Source: Enterococcus moraviensis ATCC BAA-383 (GTDB taxonomy: Bacteria > Bacillota > Bacilli > Lactobacillales > Enterococcaceae). From it: DNA of 64,000 nt. The notes below the pieces were generated by a model. It worked only from the letters and a program-made list of their open reading frames with translations, had not been told where the DNA came from and made no database searches. The stretch's first letter is position 1, and each line of letters opens with the position of its first letter. Both the position numbers and the translations under genes were made by a program. The stretch is from contig NZ_ASWB01000001.1 of assembly GCF_000407445.1 (NCBI RefSeq), forward strand, positions 186,001 to 250,000, written 5' to 3'. Shown one piece after another: positions 24,421-33,312 of the stretch.

Positions 24421-24616
24421 TTTTCTTCACATGTGCAGCTTGTAAGCCGCGTGTACCTTCCATTACGTCAAACTCTACAGCTTGATTTTCTTCTAATGAT
24501 TTAAACCCATCTTCTTCGATTGCTGTGAAATGAACAAAGATTTCTTCGTCCTCATTGTAACCAATAAAGCCGTAACCTTTTCTATTATCGAACCATTTGA
24601 CGAACCCTTTTTCCAT
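24416..24616 (-). CDS. CspA-family cold-shock protein
   Basis: The 66-residue single cold-shock domain has RNP1 KGYGFIG and RNP2 IFVHFTA, the aromatic face that binds single-stranded RNA, and the opening [17 protein letters not shown]. It acts as an RNA chaperone. The ribosome site is AAAGGAGCG. The promoter is close, so the leader is only about 30 bases; the long thermosensing 5' leader known from some cspA genes is absent here, which suggests a constitutive paralogue (inference). Confidence 0.93.
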   Translation of the reverse strand: MEKGFVKWFDNRKGYGFIGYNEDEEIFVHFTAIEEDGFKSLEENQAVEFDVMEGTRGLQAAHVKKI

Positions 24617-24653
24617 TCAAATCACGCTCCTTTATTTTCTAAAGTCTAGCATC

Positions 24654-24682
24654 ATTATAAAGTGAAAAAAGGAACCCGTCAA
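24654..24682 (-). promoter_or_regulatory. cold-shock gene promoter
   Basis: On the minus strand TTGACG (complement of 24677-24682) and TATAAT (complement of 24654-24659) have 17-base spacing. Confidence 0.85.
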
Positions 24683-24798
24683 TCTTTTGTAAAAAAGTTA
24701 TTTTAGTGATGAAAAAGAACTGTAATAAACGATATAATGGTTAATAACTTAACGAATACATGAATGTATTTTCGAACGTTCGGGAAAAAAAGGCTTTT

Positions 24799-24951
24799 AT
24801 GAAAGCGGATATAGAAATTTCGTAAGATGTTGATTTATTACCTATCAATAAAATGGCAAAATCGATTGGTTTAACTGAAAATGATGACGGAAAGTTGATT
24901 TTAGTTACCTCAATCAACCCAACACCAGCAGGAGAAGGCAAATGGATGTAA
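24799..24951 (+). pseudogene. fhs: remnant of formate-tetrahydrofolate ligase
   Basis: Reading from ATG 24799 gives MKADIEIS, then a TAA stop, then DVDLLPINKMAKSIGLTEN directly followed by DDGKLILVTSINPTPAGEGK. This is the N-terminus of Fhs: the latter segment is its P-loop-like motif, which should continue with Thr-Thr-Thr-Thr. The segment between LxEN and DGKL (about 25 residues in normal Fhs) is missing, and the frame ends soon after GEGK. The remaining roughly 480 residues are absent. Just upstream CGAACGTTCGGG (24774-24785) may be a leftover regulatory box. Confidence 0.75.
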
Positions 24952-25000
24952 ATAAAGAAGGAAATGCGATTGGACTATTTTAGATGACTATAATCATAGA

Positions 25001-25086
25001 GGTTGGAGCAGAAGTGTTTAACTCCTGCGCCCACCGTTTATTCAGATACTAAGAACCTTTTAGTTAAGTCCCAAGCTCTTCTTTTG
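25001..25086 (+). repeat. composite intergenic repeat, copy 2
   Basis: The left part GGTTGGAGCAGAAGTG at 25001 with AACTCC, then GATACTAAGA and the right hairpin half TTAGTTAAGTCCCAAGCTCTT (two words: TTAGTTAAG and TCCCAAGCTCTT) match copies at 351-525 and, inverted, 11561-11640. The left arm of the GCCTGAAACATAAC hairpin is deleted here. Confidence 0.65.
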
Positions 25087-25179
25087 AAAATCAATTTATT
25101 TTCACCCAAATCCACTTCTTTCTTCCAGTCTACATGTTTTTGTTATATACTTTAGACTAAAGCTCGAGGAGGAATCAGG

Positions 25180-25563
25180 ATGAAGATTCGTTGTACTAGA
25201 AATACCGGATTTTATGGAATGGGTAGTCCAATCGAGATAAGGAAAGACAATCAGAAATGGTTCTATTTAAGCCATAATGAAACAAAACAAATCGAAACAT
25301 CGGAACGAGAATGTACAATACAAGGAAAGTTTTTTTTCATGAAAAGCGAGCCAATAACGTTGATAGATAACGGACAAGATGTCAATTTAGAAATCACAAT
25401 GAACCCAACATTGATTTTGGTTTATGTTATACTTTTTGTGGGCATGTTTTTAATTCCAGTGTTGCATTTAAATCTGATAGGTATTTTACTGTTATTAATC
25501 ATCTATTTTATTTTTGTCTTTTCGATGTTTAATAAAGCTTATGTAATCAAGGAGAAGATCTGA
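25180..25563 (+). CDS. small membrane protein of unknown function
   Basis: The 127-residue protein has a soluble N-terminal part of about 75 residues, rich in beta-forming sequence (KIRCTRNTGFYGMGSPIEI), then two transmembrane helices (about 78-95 and 98-118) and a short basic tail. The ribosome site is GAGGAGGAA. Its stop TGA overlaps the next ATG by one base, indicating a two-gene unit with the CBS protein. Not recognised. Confidence 0.72.
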   Translation: MKIRCTRNTGFYGMGSPIEIRKDNQKWFYLSHNETKQIETSERECTIQGKFFFMKSEPITLIDNGQDVNLEITMNPTLILVYVILFVGMFLIPVLHLNLIGILLLLIIYFIFVFSMFNKAYVIKEKI

Positions 25564-26264
25564 TGGGTGAAAGAGCTGAGGAGTTTTTAAGTAGTTTCAA
25601 CCGTATTGAAAAGTGGTTTCGAGAACAATTAAATAATCCAACCAATATGGGATTCAGCGAAATGGTTCGGAGATTAGCCAGAAAAAAAGAAAATCAACTA
25701 GCGCTATTTCAAGATGATTTACTGCAAATGGCTCAATTAAGAAATGCCATCGTACATGAACAAATCTCAACTGATTTTGTGATTGCTGAGCCGAATGAAT
25801 GGGCAGTTAACCGAATGAAAGAAATTGAAAGTGCCTTAATAAGTCCCGAAAAAGTGTTGCCTCGTTTTGCAAAGAAGGTCACTGGCTTTGATATGAATAT
25901 TTCAATTAAAGATATATTGGGAATTGTTGCCCGTAAGCAATATTCACAATTTCCTATTTACGATGATGGCTTCTTCAAAGGATTGATTACTGTTCGTGGC
26001 TTAGGAATTTGGCTTGCTGTAGAAAGCTCTAAAGGGGACATTCAATTAGAGGGAAGAAAAGCAGCTGAGCTTTTGGTCAGCAATTATAAAGAAAGTAATT
26101 ATGAATTTGTTAGCAAAGAAGCAACTGTATTTCAAGTTGAAGAAATGTTTGTGACACAGGTTAGGTTAGAGGCAATATTGATTACAAAAGATGGTGATCC
26201 CAACGGTAATTTATTAGGCATTATTCGTCCAAGGGATTTATACAATAATTTAGAGAAGGAATGA
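25563..26264 (+). CDS. CBS-domain protein
   Basis: The 233-residue protein has an N-terminal helical region with an RxxxxH-like motif (MAQLRNAIVHEQI), similar to HEPN/DUF4145-type helices. Tandem CBS repeats follow: ISIKDILGIVARKQYSQFPIYD with GLITVRGLGIWLA, and ATVFQVEEMFVTQVRLEAIL with LLGIIRPRDL. CBS pairs bind adenine nucleotides and act as sensors. No catalytic domain is fused, so the output partner is unknown. It is translationally linked to the membrane protein upstream; lspA begins 6 bases later. Confidence 0.8.
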   Translation: MGERAEEFLSSFNRIEKWFREQLNNPTNMGFSEMVRRLARKKENQLALFQDDLLQMAQLRNAIVHEQISTDFVIAEPNEWAVNRMKEIESALISPEKVLPRFAKKVTGFDMNISIKDILGIVARKQYSQFPIYDDGFFKGLITVRGLGIWLAVESSKGDIQLEGRKAAELLVSNYKESNYEFVSKEATVFQVEEMFVTQVRLEAILITKDGDPNGNLLGIIRPRDLYNNLEKE

Positions 26265-26270
26265 AAGCCG

Positions 26271-26747
26271 TTGTTAGCAGTGTATCTTATTATTAGTGCA
26301 GCGCTTATTGGGTTGGACCAATGGGTGAAATATTTAACAGTAACGAATATTCAGTTAGGAGAGACGAAGGAATTTATTCCTGGGTTTTTATCTTTTACTA
26401 ATCTTCGCAATACAGGGGCCGCTTGGAGCCTTCTAGAAGGTAAAATGTGGTTCTTTTATATTGTTACAGTGATTGTAGTCGCTGTGGTTTTGTATATCTT
26501 AGTTAAAAATATTAATGGAAGTAAGTGGTTTACCGTCGGGTTGAGCTTGGTCTTAGCTGGAGCAGTCGGAAATTTTATTGACCGTATTCGTCTAGGGTAT
26601 GTTGTTGATATGTTCCAAACAGAATTTATAAGCTTTCCTATATTTAATGTTGCTGACTCAGCGCTAGTCGTTGGCGTGATATGTATTTTTGTGTATTTAA
26701 TTTTAGAAGAAAAAGCAGCGAAGGATGGAAAAAATGAAACAAATTAA
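26271..26747 (+). CDS. lspA: prolipoprotein signal peptidase (signal peptidase II)
   Basis: The 158-residue membrane enzyme removes lipoprotein signal peptides ahead of the lipid-modified Cys. It has four helices with the family motifs NTGAAWSLL, GNFIDRIRLGYVVDMF (catalytic Asp113) and FNVADSAL (catalytic Asp129). The start is TTG at 26271, six bases after the CBS gene; the preceding AAGGAATGAAAG supplies the ribosome site. The 3' end overlaps rluD by 14 bases. Confidence 0.95.
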   Translation: MLAVYLIISAALIGLDQWVKYLTVTNIQLGETKEFIPGFLSFTNLRNTGAAWSLLEGKMWFFYIVTVIVVAVVLYILVKNINGSKWFTVGLSLVLAGAVGNFIDRIRLGYVVDMFQTEFISFPIFNVADSALVVGVICIFVYLILEEKAAKDGKNETN

Positions 26748-27639
26748 TGTAAAGATAAAGCAAGAAAAAGGTCGGATCGATAAGGTTTTGAGTGAGCTAC
26801 TGAAAGATCATTCTCGGTCACAAATCCAGCAATGGTTAAAAGACCAAAATATAACAGTCAACGGTGAAATTACTCGTCCAAATTATAAAGTGAAAGAAAA
26901 TGATGACATTAATATCAATGTCCCAGAACCTGAAGAACTTGATGTTTTAGCTGAAGATATTCCACTTGAAATTGTGTATGAAGATGACGATGTATTAGTC
27001 ATCAATAAACCGCAAGGGATGGTTGTTCATCCATCAGCTGGACACCAAAATGGAACGCTCGTTAATGCATTGTTGTATCACATAAAGGATCTGTCATCGA
27101 TAAATGGCATTATTCGCCCTGGAATTGTTCATCGTATCGACAAAGATACTTCTGGATTGTTAATGGTCGCAAAAAATGATAAAGCGCATATTGCGCTAGC
27201 AGAACAATTAAAAGATAAAACATCACTTAGAAAATACATTGCCCTAGTCCATGGGGAAATATCACATGATAAAGGTGAAATCAATGCCCCTATCGGTCGT
27301 TCAAAAAATGATCGTAAAATGCAAGCAGTAATCGAAGGTGGTAAGCCTGCAGTCACACATTTTGAAGTATTAGAACGATTTGAAGGCTATACATTGCTAC
27401 AATTACAATTAGAAACGGGTCGCACACATCAAATTCGTGTTCACATGAAGTATATCGGATTTCCAGTTGCAGGTGATCCTCTTTATGGACCAAGAAAAAC
27501 ATTAAAAGGAAATGGCCAATTTTTACATGCCGAAGTTTTAGGTTTTAAACACCCAACAACGGGTCAAATGATGGTCTTTGAAGCGCCTTTACCAGATCTT
27601 TTTGAAAAAACTTTAGACAAATTAAGAAATAATGATTGA
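26734..27639 (+). CDS. rluD: 23S rRNA pseudouridine synthase, RluD family
   Basis: The 301-residue protein has an N-terminal S4 RNA-binding domain (RIDKVLSELLKDHSRSQIQQ) and a pseudouridine synthase domain with catalytic Asp in GIVHRIDKDTSGLLMVAKN, plus LETGRTHQIRVHMKYIGFPV. It isomerises uridines in helix 69 of 23S rRNA in well-studied members. I prefer ATG 26734 (preceded by AAGGATGG) to the in-frame ATG at 26725. It is co-transcribed with lspA, a common arrangement; the pyr promoter starts over its stop codon. Confidence 0.93.
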   Translation: MKQINVKIKQEKGRIDKVLSELLKDHSRSQIQQWLKDQNITVNGEITRPNYKVKENDDININVPEPEELDVLAEDIPLEIVYEDDDVLVINKPQGMVVHPSAGHQNGTLVNALLYHIKDLSSINGIIRPGIVHRIDKDTSGLLMVAKNDKAHIALAEQLKDKTSLRKYIALVHGEISHDKGEINAPIGRSKNDRKMQAVIEGGKPAVTHFEVLERFEGYTLLQLQLETGRTHQIRVHMKYIGFPVAGDPLYGPRKTLKGNGQFLHAEVLGFKHPTTGQMMVFEAPLPDLFEKTLDKLRNND

Positions 27640-27664
27640 TTTATCTTTAAAGAAAAGGTACACT
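27636..27664 (+). promoter_or_regulatory. pyr operon promoter
   Basis: The -35 TTGATT (27636-27641) overlaps the rluD stop codon. The -10 is TACACT (27659-27664) with 17-base spacing. Confidence 0.72.
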
Positions 27665-27689
27665 GTTTTAGAAAGAAAATTTAATAAAG

Positions 27690-27845
27690 TAATCCTTTAA
27701 GAGTAGTCCCGTGAGGCTAAGAAGGAAACATGCAGAACAATATCTAGGTGCGCTTAGAAAAAATCTGTGTGAAATGAATAGTATCTTTGTATAGATAAAT
27801 TCAATCCTCCTATCCGAACACGGGTGGGAGGATTTTTGTTTTTCA
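27690..27845 (+). promoter_or_regulatory. PyrR-binding attenuator of the pyr operon
   Basis: The anti-antiterminator contains AGTCCCGTGAGGCT (27705-27718) followed by AAGAAGGA, matching the PyrR RNA consensus. The terminator pairs AATCCTCCTATCCG (27803-27816) with 27821-27834 (wobble pairs included), followed by TTTTTGTTTTT. With UMP bound, PyrR holds the first hairpin and allows termination. The RNA motif is seen directly; the mechanism is established for this family in Bacillus and enterococci. Confidence 0.92.
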
Positions 27846-28603
<758 letters not shown>

Positions 28604-28636
28604 ACAAATACAATAGTAAAGATAGGGTAGGTTGAG

Positions 28637-29923
28637 ATGACAGAAAAAGAATTTCGCAATGAAGAAGCAGTATTAGATATTCACGATAGACCAAAGGCAG
28701 CACATTGGGTGGGGTTAAGTTTACAGCATTTATTTACGATGTTTGGTGCAACAGTTTTAGTGCCAATCTTAGTTGGAATCGATCCTGGAATTGCCTTAGT
28801 CAGTTCAGGACTTGGAACGATCGTCTATTTGTTTGTAACAAAGGGGAAAATTCCAGCATACCTTGGTAGTAGCTTTGCCTTTATTGCAGCTATGCAAATG
28901 TTGATGAAAAGTGATGGCTATCCTGCAATCGCTCAAGGTGCAATCACAACAGGTTTAGTCTACCTGATTGTTTCTATCATCATTAGTAAAATAGGTTCAG
29001 ATTGGCTCGATAAAATATTACCGCCAATCGTCGTGGGGCCAGTAGTCATGGTGATTGGACTAGGTCTTGCTTCTAATGCAGCAAATAGTGCCATGTTCAA
29101 TAATGGTGAATACGATTTTAAATTCATTGCAGTCGCTTTGATCACATTAGGATTGACCATTTTTTATAACATGTTTTTCAAAGGATTTCTTGGTTTGATT
29201 CCTATCTTACTAGGAATCGTGAGCGGTTATCTAGTTGCTTTATTATTCGGGATTGTAGATATTGAACCGATCAAAAATGCCGCTTGGTTTGCAATGCCCA
29301 ATTTTGAAATTCCATTTGTACAGTATCAGCCTAAATTACATTTAAATGCTATCACAACTATGGCACCAATTGCTTTTGTCACAATGACAGAGCATATCGG
29401 TCACTTAATGGTTTTGAATAAATTAACAAAACGAAACTTTTTCCAAGAACCTGGTTTGTCTAAAACATTGATGGGTGACGGAGCTGCTCAAATTGTAGCA
29501 GGATTAGTCGGTGGACCTCCTGTTACAAGTTATGGCGAAAATATCGGTGTTCTAGCAATCACACGTGTTCATAGTGTGTTCGTGATTGCAGGAGCTGCAG
29601 TGTTCGCAGTGGGATTAGGTTTTGTAGGAAAATTAAGTGCAATCATTTTAAGTATTCCAGGACCAGTTATCTCTGGTATCAGCTTTGTCTTATTCGGTGT
29701 CATTGCAGCAAGTGGATTGAAAATTTTGATTGATAATCAGATCAATTTTGATAAGAAAAAGAATTTATTGATTGCATCCGTAATCTTAGTCATTGGTATT
29801 GGCGGATTAGTTTTTAAGTTAGACACATTTGAATTGTCATCAATGGCATTAGCAACAGTTTTAGGAATCATTCTGAACTTGATTTTACCTGAAACAGCAC
29901 GTAGCGAAGAAAAATCTAACTAG
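28637..29923 (+). CDS. pyrP: uracil permease
   Basis: The 428-residue transporter of the NCS2 (nucleobase-ascorbate) family has about 14 membrane spans. Typical motifs are the opening GLSLQHLFTMFGATVLVPIL, AFVTMTEHIGH with the substrate-binding Glu, and GGPPVTSYGENIGVLAITRV. It imports uracil with protons and lets the cell salvage pyrimidine under control of the same attenuator. No PyrR motif is seen between pyrR and pyrP (33 bases) or in the 87-base gap to pyrB. Confidence 0.95.
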   Translation: MTEKEFRNEEAVLDIHDRPKAAHWVGLSLQHLFTMFGATVLVPILVGIDPGIALVSSGLGTIVYLFVTKGKIPAYLGSSFAFIAAMQMLMKSDGYPAIAQGAITTGLVYLIVSIIISKIGSDWLDKILPPIVVGPVVMVIGLGLASNAANSAMFNNGEYDFKFIAVALITLGLTIFYNMFFKGFLGLIPILLGIVSGYLVALLFGIVDIEPIKNAAWFAMPNFEIPFVQYQPKLHLNAITTMAPIAFVTMTEHIGHLMVLNKLTKRNFFQEPGLSKTLMGDGAAQIVAGLVGGPPVTSYGENIGVLAITRVHSVFVIAGAAVFAVGLGFVGKLSAIILSIPGPVISGISFVLFGVIAASGLKILIDNQINFDKKKNLLIASVILVIGIGGLVFKLDTFELSSMALATVLGIILNLILPETARSEEKSN

Positions 29924-29964
29924 GAAAAAAGTACAGAACGTTGTTACCATTGATATCTAGCTTT

Positions 29965-29994
29965 AAGACTGAACGAGCTCTTTCAGCTTTTAAA
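29965..29994 (+). repeat. 30-bp leader motif, copy B (before pyrB)
   Basis: Core CTGAACGAGCTCTTTC, identical at 28 of 30 positions to 17833-17862. It ends 4 bases before the AAGGAGGA ribosome site of pyrB. Confidence 0.7.
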
Positions 29995-30010
29995 ACAAGG
30001 AGGAAAACGA

Positions 30011-30937
30011 ATGATCATCACATCTGAACGTATCAGTTTAAAACATCTTTTAACCGTAGAAGCATTAAGTGACCAAGAAGTTATGGGTTTGATCCAACGT
30101 GCGCAAGAGTTCAAACAAGGCGCAACATGGCAGCCAGAGAAAAAACAATACTTTGCGACAAATTTGTTCTTTGAGAATAGTACACGAACGCATAAAAGCT
30201 TTGATGTTGCAGAGAAGAAATTGGGAATCGAAGTAATCGAGTTTGAAGAAAGCATGAGCTCGGTAAAAAAAGGTGAAACACTTTATGATACAGTGCTGAC
30301 AATGTCAGCTATCGGAGTTGATGTAGCGGTCATTCGTCATGGTGAAGAAAATTATTACGATGAACTGATTCAAAGTAAAACGATTCAATGTGCGATTATT
30401 AATGGCGGGGATGGTAGTGGTCAACATCCAACGCAATGCTTATTGGATTTAATGACGATCTATGAAGAATTTGGTCACTTTGAAGGCTTAAAAGTAGCTA
30501 TTGTTGGGGATATCACACATTCACGAGTAGCAAAATCTAATATGCAGATGTTAAAACGACTCGGCGCAAAAATTTTCTTCTCTGGCCCAGAAGAATGGTA
30601 TGACAAACAATTCGAAGCATATGGCCATTATATGGGATTAGATGAAGTAGTTGAAACGGTTGATGTGATGATGATGCTTAGAGTTCAGCACGAACGTCAT
30701 GATGGATCAGAAATCTTTTCAAAAGAGGAATACCATCGGGATTATGGTTTGACGGTTGAAAGAGCCAAACGTTTGCAAAAACAATCAATCATCATGCATC
30801 CAGCTCCAATCAACCGTGATGTTGAATTAGCAGATTCATTGGTAGAAGGAATCCAATCACGTATCATCCAACAGATGAGTAACGGTGTTTACATGAGAAT
30901 GGCAATTTTAGAAGCAGTATTACAAGGAAAGGCATAG
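30011..30937 (+). CDS. pyrB: aspartate carbamoyltransferase catalytic chain
   Basis: The 308-residue enzyme condenses carbamoyl phosphate and aspartate. The carbamoyl-phosphate site [12 protein letters not shown] and the conserved HPTQCLLDL are visible, as are [23 protein letters not shown] and the [11 protein letters not shown] aspartate-binding loop. No regulatory chain gene (pyrI) is present, as usual in Gram-positives. The ribosome site is AAGGAGGA. It is followed almost directly by pyrC. Confidence 0.97.
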   Translation: MIITSERISLKHLLTVEALSDQEVMGLIQRAQEFKQGATWQPEKKQYFATNLFFENSTRTHKSFDVAEKKLGIEVIEFEESMSSVKKGETLYDTVLTMSAIGVDVAVIRHGEENYYDELIQSKTIQCAIINGGDGSGQHPTQCLLDLMTIYEEFGHFEGLKVAIVGDITHSRVAKSNMQMLKRLGAKIFFSGPEEWYDKQFEAYGHYMGLDEVVETVDVMMMLRVQHERHDGSEIFSKEEYHRDYGLTVERAKRLQKQSIIMHPAPINRDVELADSLVEGIQSRIIQQMSNGVYMRMAILEAVLQGKA

Positions 30938-30946
30938 GTGAACAAG

Positions 30947-32230
30947 ATGAGAACACTTATCAAAAATGGAAAAATCATAAAAAAAGATAATCAATTGATT
31001 CCAGCAGACGTTTGGATCGAAGAGGGCAAAATCAGAGCAATTGGAGAATTTTTTGAAGAAAGTACATTTGATAAAGTCTACGATGCCAAAGGTCAATTGA
31101 TCGCACCAGGATTAGTGGATGTCCATGTACATCTAAGAGAACCAGGTTTTACTTATAAAGAAACAATCGAAACAGGAAGTAAATCAGCTGCTAGAGGTGG
31201 ATACACAACGGTTTGCGCGATGCCTAACTTAAATCCTGTACCAGATACTGCAGAAAAATTACAAGAAGTGTATGAGATCATTGAAAAAAATGCGGTTGTA
31301 AAAGTGTTACAATATGCACCTATTACAGAAGAACTACGTAGCGAAATATTAACCGATCAAAAAGCATTGAAAGAAGCAGGTGCTTTTGCTTTTACAAACG
31401 ATGGTGTGGGTGTCCAGACTGCTGGTACGATGTATCTTGCTATGAAAGAAGCTGCAGCAAACGGAATGGCAATCGTGGCTCATACAGAAGACGAGTCACT
31501 CCTATTTGATGGGGTAATGCACGAAGGGGAAATTTCTAAAAAGTTAGGACTACCTGGGATTTTAAGTTCTACTGAAGCTTCGCAAATCGCTCGAGATGTT
31601 GTTTTAGCAGGCGAAACGGGCGTTCATTACCATGTTTGCCACGTTTCAACAAAAGAAAGTGTCCGTGTGATACGTGATGCAAAAAAAGCTGGGATTCATG
31701 TTACAGCAGAAGTTGCTCCACATCATTTGATTTTGGTAGATGAAGATATTCCAGAAGACAACGGTTTTTGGAAAATGAATCCACCACTTAGAGCAACGAC
31801 GGACCGTGACGCTTTGATCGAAGGACTACTTGATGGCACAATCGATTGCATTGCAACAGATCATGCTCCTCATGGCTTAGAAGAAAAAAATCAAACATTT
31901 CTTAAAGCACCATTTGGAATTGTAGGTAGCGAAACAGCATTTCAATTGATTTATACAAATTTTGTTGAGACAGGTAAATTTACGTTAGAACAAGTGATTG
32001 ATTGGATGGCAACAAAACCTGCTGAAATTTTTGGTTTAAATGCTGGGACATTAACAATCGGTGCTCCAGCAGATATCGCTGTCTTTGACTTAGAATTAGA
32101 GGAAATGATTGACGATAAAGAATTTGAGTCACTAGGTGTTAATACACCGTTTGTCGGCTGGAAGGTCAAAGGGAATACATTAATGACGTTTGTTGATGGA
32201 CAATCAGCATGGTCTAAAGGAGATGCATAA
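30947..32230 (+). CDS. pyrC: dihydroorotase
   Basis: The 427-residue amidohydrolase (class I dihydroorotase) has metal ligands in [10 protein letters not shown], later His residues in AHTEDE and VCHVSTKES, and the catalytic Asp in [10 protein letters not shown]. It cyclises carbamoyl aspartate. I prefer ATG 30947, with AGGTGA five bases upstream, to GTG 30938, which is part of that site. Tightly packed between pyrB and carA. Confidence 0.96.
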   Translation: MRTLIKNGKIIKKDNQLIPADVWIEEGKIRAIGEFFEESTFDKVYDAKGQLIAPGLVDVHVHLREPGFTYKETIETGSKSAARGGYTTVCAMPNLNPVPDTAEKLQEVYEIIEKNAVVKVLQYAPITEELRSEILTDQKALKEAGAFAFTNDGVGVQTAGTMYLAMKEAAANGMAIVAHTEDESLLFDGVMHEGEISKKLGLPGILSSTEASQIARDVVLAGETGVHYHVCHVSTKESVRVIRDAKKAGIHVTAEVAPHHLILVDEDIPEDNGFWKMNPPLRATTDRDALIEGLLDGTIDCIATDHAPHGLEEKNQTFLKAPFGIVGSETAFQLIYTNFVETGKFTLEQVIDWMATKPAEIFGLNAGTLTIGAPADIAVFDLELEEMIDDKEFESLGVNTPFVGWKVKGNTLMTFVDGQSAWSKGDA

Positions 32231-32232
32231 AA

Positions 32233-33312
32233 TTGAAGCGATTATTGATACTAGAAGATGGAACCGTTTTTGAAGGAAAAGCATTTGGTGCAGATGTCAA
32301 CGTTGTTGGAGAAATCGTTTTTACAACGAGTATGACAGGTTACCAAGAAACGATCACTGACCAAAGTTTTAATGGCCAGGTCATTACATTTACCTATCCA
32401 ATGGTTGGTAATTATGGTATCAATCGCGATGATTATGAGTCAATCTCGCCCACTTGTAAAGGTGTAGTCGTCAAAGAACATGCTCGTTTGGCTTCAAATT
32501 GGAGAGCGCAGATGACTTTAGATGAATTTTTGAAAAGAAAAGGGATTCCTGGGATTTCAGGAATTGACACTCGTGCCTTAACGAGAAAACTTCGTTCTGT
32601 TGGAACGATGAAGGCTGGATTTGTCGATATTGATGATGACTTTACACATGAATTTGATCAATTGAAAGCAACCGTCTTACCAAAGAATCAGGTTGCCCAA
32701 GTTTCAACAACAAAAGCATACCCAAGTCCAGGAATCGGTCGTAATGTTGTTGTCGTTGATTTTGGGTTGAAACATAGTATTTTACGTGAACTATCAAAAC
32801 GTCACTGTAATTTGACTGTTTTGCCATATAATACAGCTGCTGAGACAATTTTAGAACTTTCGCCAGACGGTGTTATGCTAACAAATGGGCCAGGCGATCC
32901 TAAAGATGTACCAGAAGCAATTAAGATGATACAAGCTATTCAAGGAAAAGTACCGATTTTTGGTATTTGTTTAGGGCATCAATTATTCGCATTAGCGAAT
33001 GGAGCAGATACGTATAAAATGAAATTCGGACATCGAGGATTAAATCATCCTGTTCGGGAAATTGCGACAGGAAGAATCGATTTCACATCACAAAATCATG
33101 GTTATGCAGTCGATGAGGCGACAGTTGATCCTGATAAATTAATGGTGACACATGTAGAAGTAAATGATGGTTCAGTAGAGGGCATTAGACATCGTCAATA
33201 CCCCGCTTTTACAGTTCAATATCACCCAGATGCTGCGCCTGGTCCGCATGATGGTCTTCATTTGTTTGATGAATTTATGGAATTAATGGATGCATGGAAG
33301 GAGCAAGACTAA
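32233..33312 (+). CDS. carA: carbamoyl-phosphate synthase small (glutaminase) chain
   Basis: The 359-residue protein begins at TTG 32233 two bases after pyrC, with AAAGGAG upstream. It supplies ammonia from glutamine: nucleophile Cys in [10 protein letters not shown], catalytic His in [12 protein letters not shown]. The third triad residue is Asp here where enteric CarA has Glu (HPE), a conservative change. N-terminal motifs [13 protein letters not shown] and [14 protein letters not shown] are standard. It overlaps carB by one base (TAATG). Confidence 0.96.
   Translation: MKRLLILEDGTVFEGKAFGADVNVVGEIVFTTSMTGYQETITDQSFNGQVITFTYPMVGNYGINRDDYESISPTCKGVVVKEHARLASNWRAQMTLDEFLKRKGIPGISGIDTRALTRKLRSVGTMKAGFVDIDDDFTHEFDQLKATVLPKNQVAQVSTTKAYPSPGIGRNVVVVDFGLKHSILRELSKRHCNLTVLPYNTAAETILELSPDGVMLTNGPGDPKDVPEAIKMIQAIQGKVPIFGICLGHQLFALANGADTYKMKFGHRGLNHPVREIATGRIDFTSQNHGYAVDEATVDPDKLMVTHVEVNDGSVEGIRHRQYPAFTVQYHPDAAPGPHDGLHLFDEFMELMDAWKEQD

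Noticed and set aside
24733-24799. intact promoter/riboswitch for the fhs remnant
   Set aside because: Only a short palindromic CGAACGTTCG is visible; no -35/-10 pair or aptamer could be supported.
27730-27747. 5-codon frame (MQNNI) in the PyrR leader behind AAGGAAAC
   Set aside because: It lies in the conserved PyrR RNA hairpin, where AAGGA is part of the protein-binding motif; no sign of a leader-peptide mechanism.
33294-33311. longer carB start (MEGARL)
   Set aside because: It overlaps carA by 19 bases, while ATG 33312 has GGAAGGAGC upstream and matches family N-termini ([16 protein letters not shown]).
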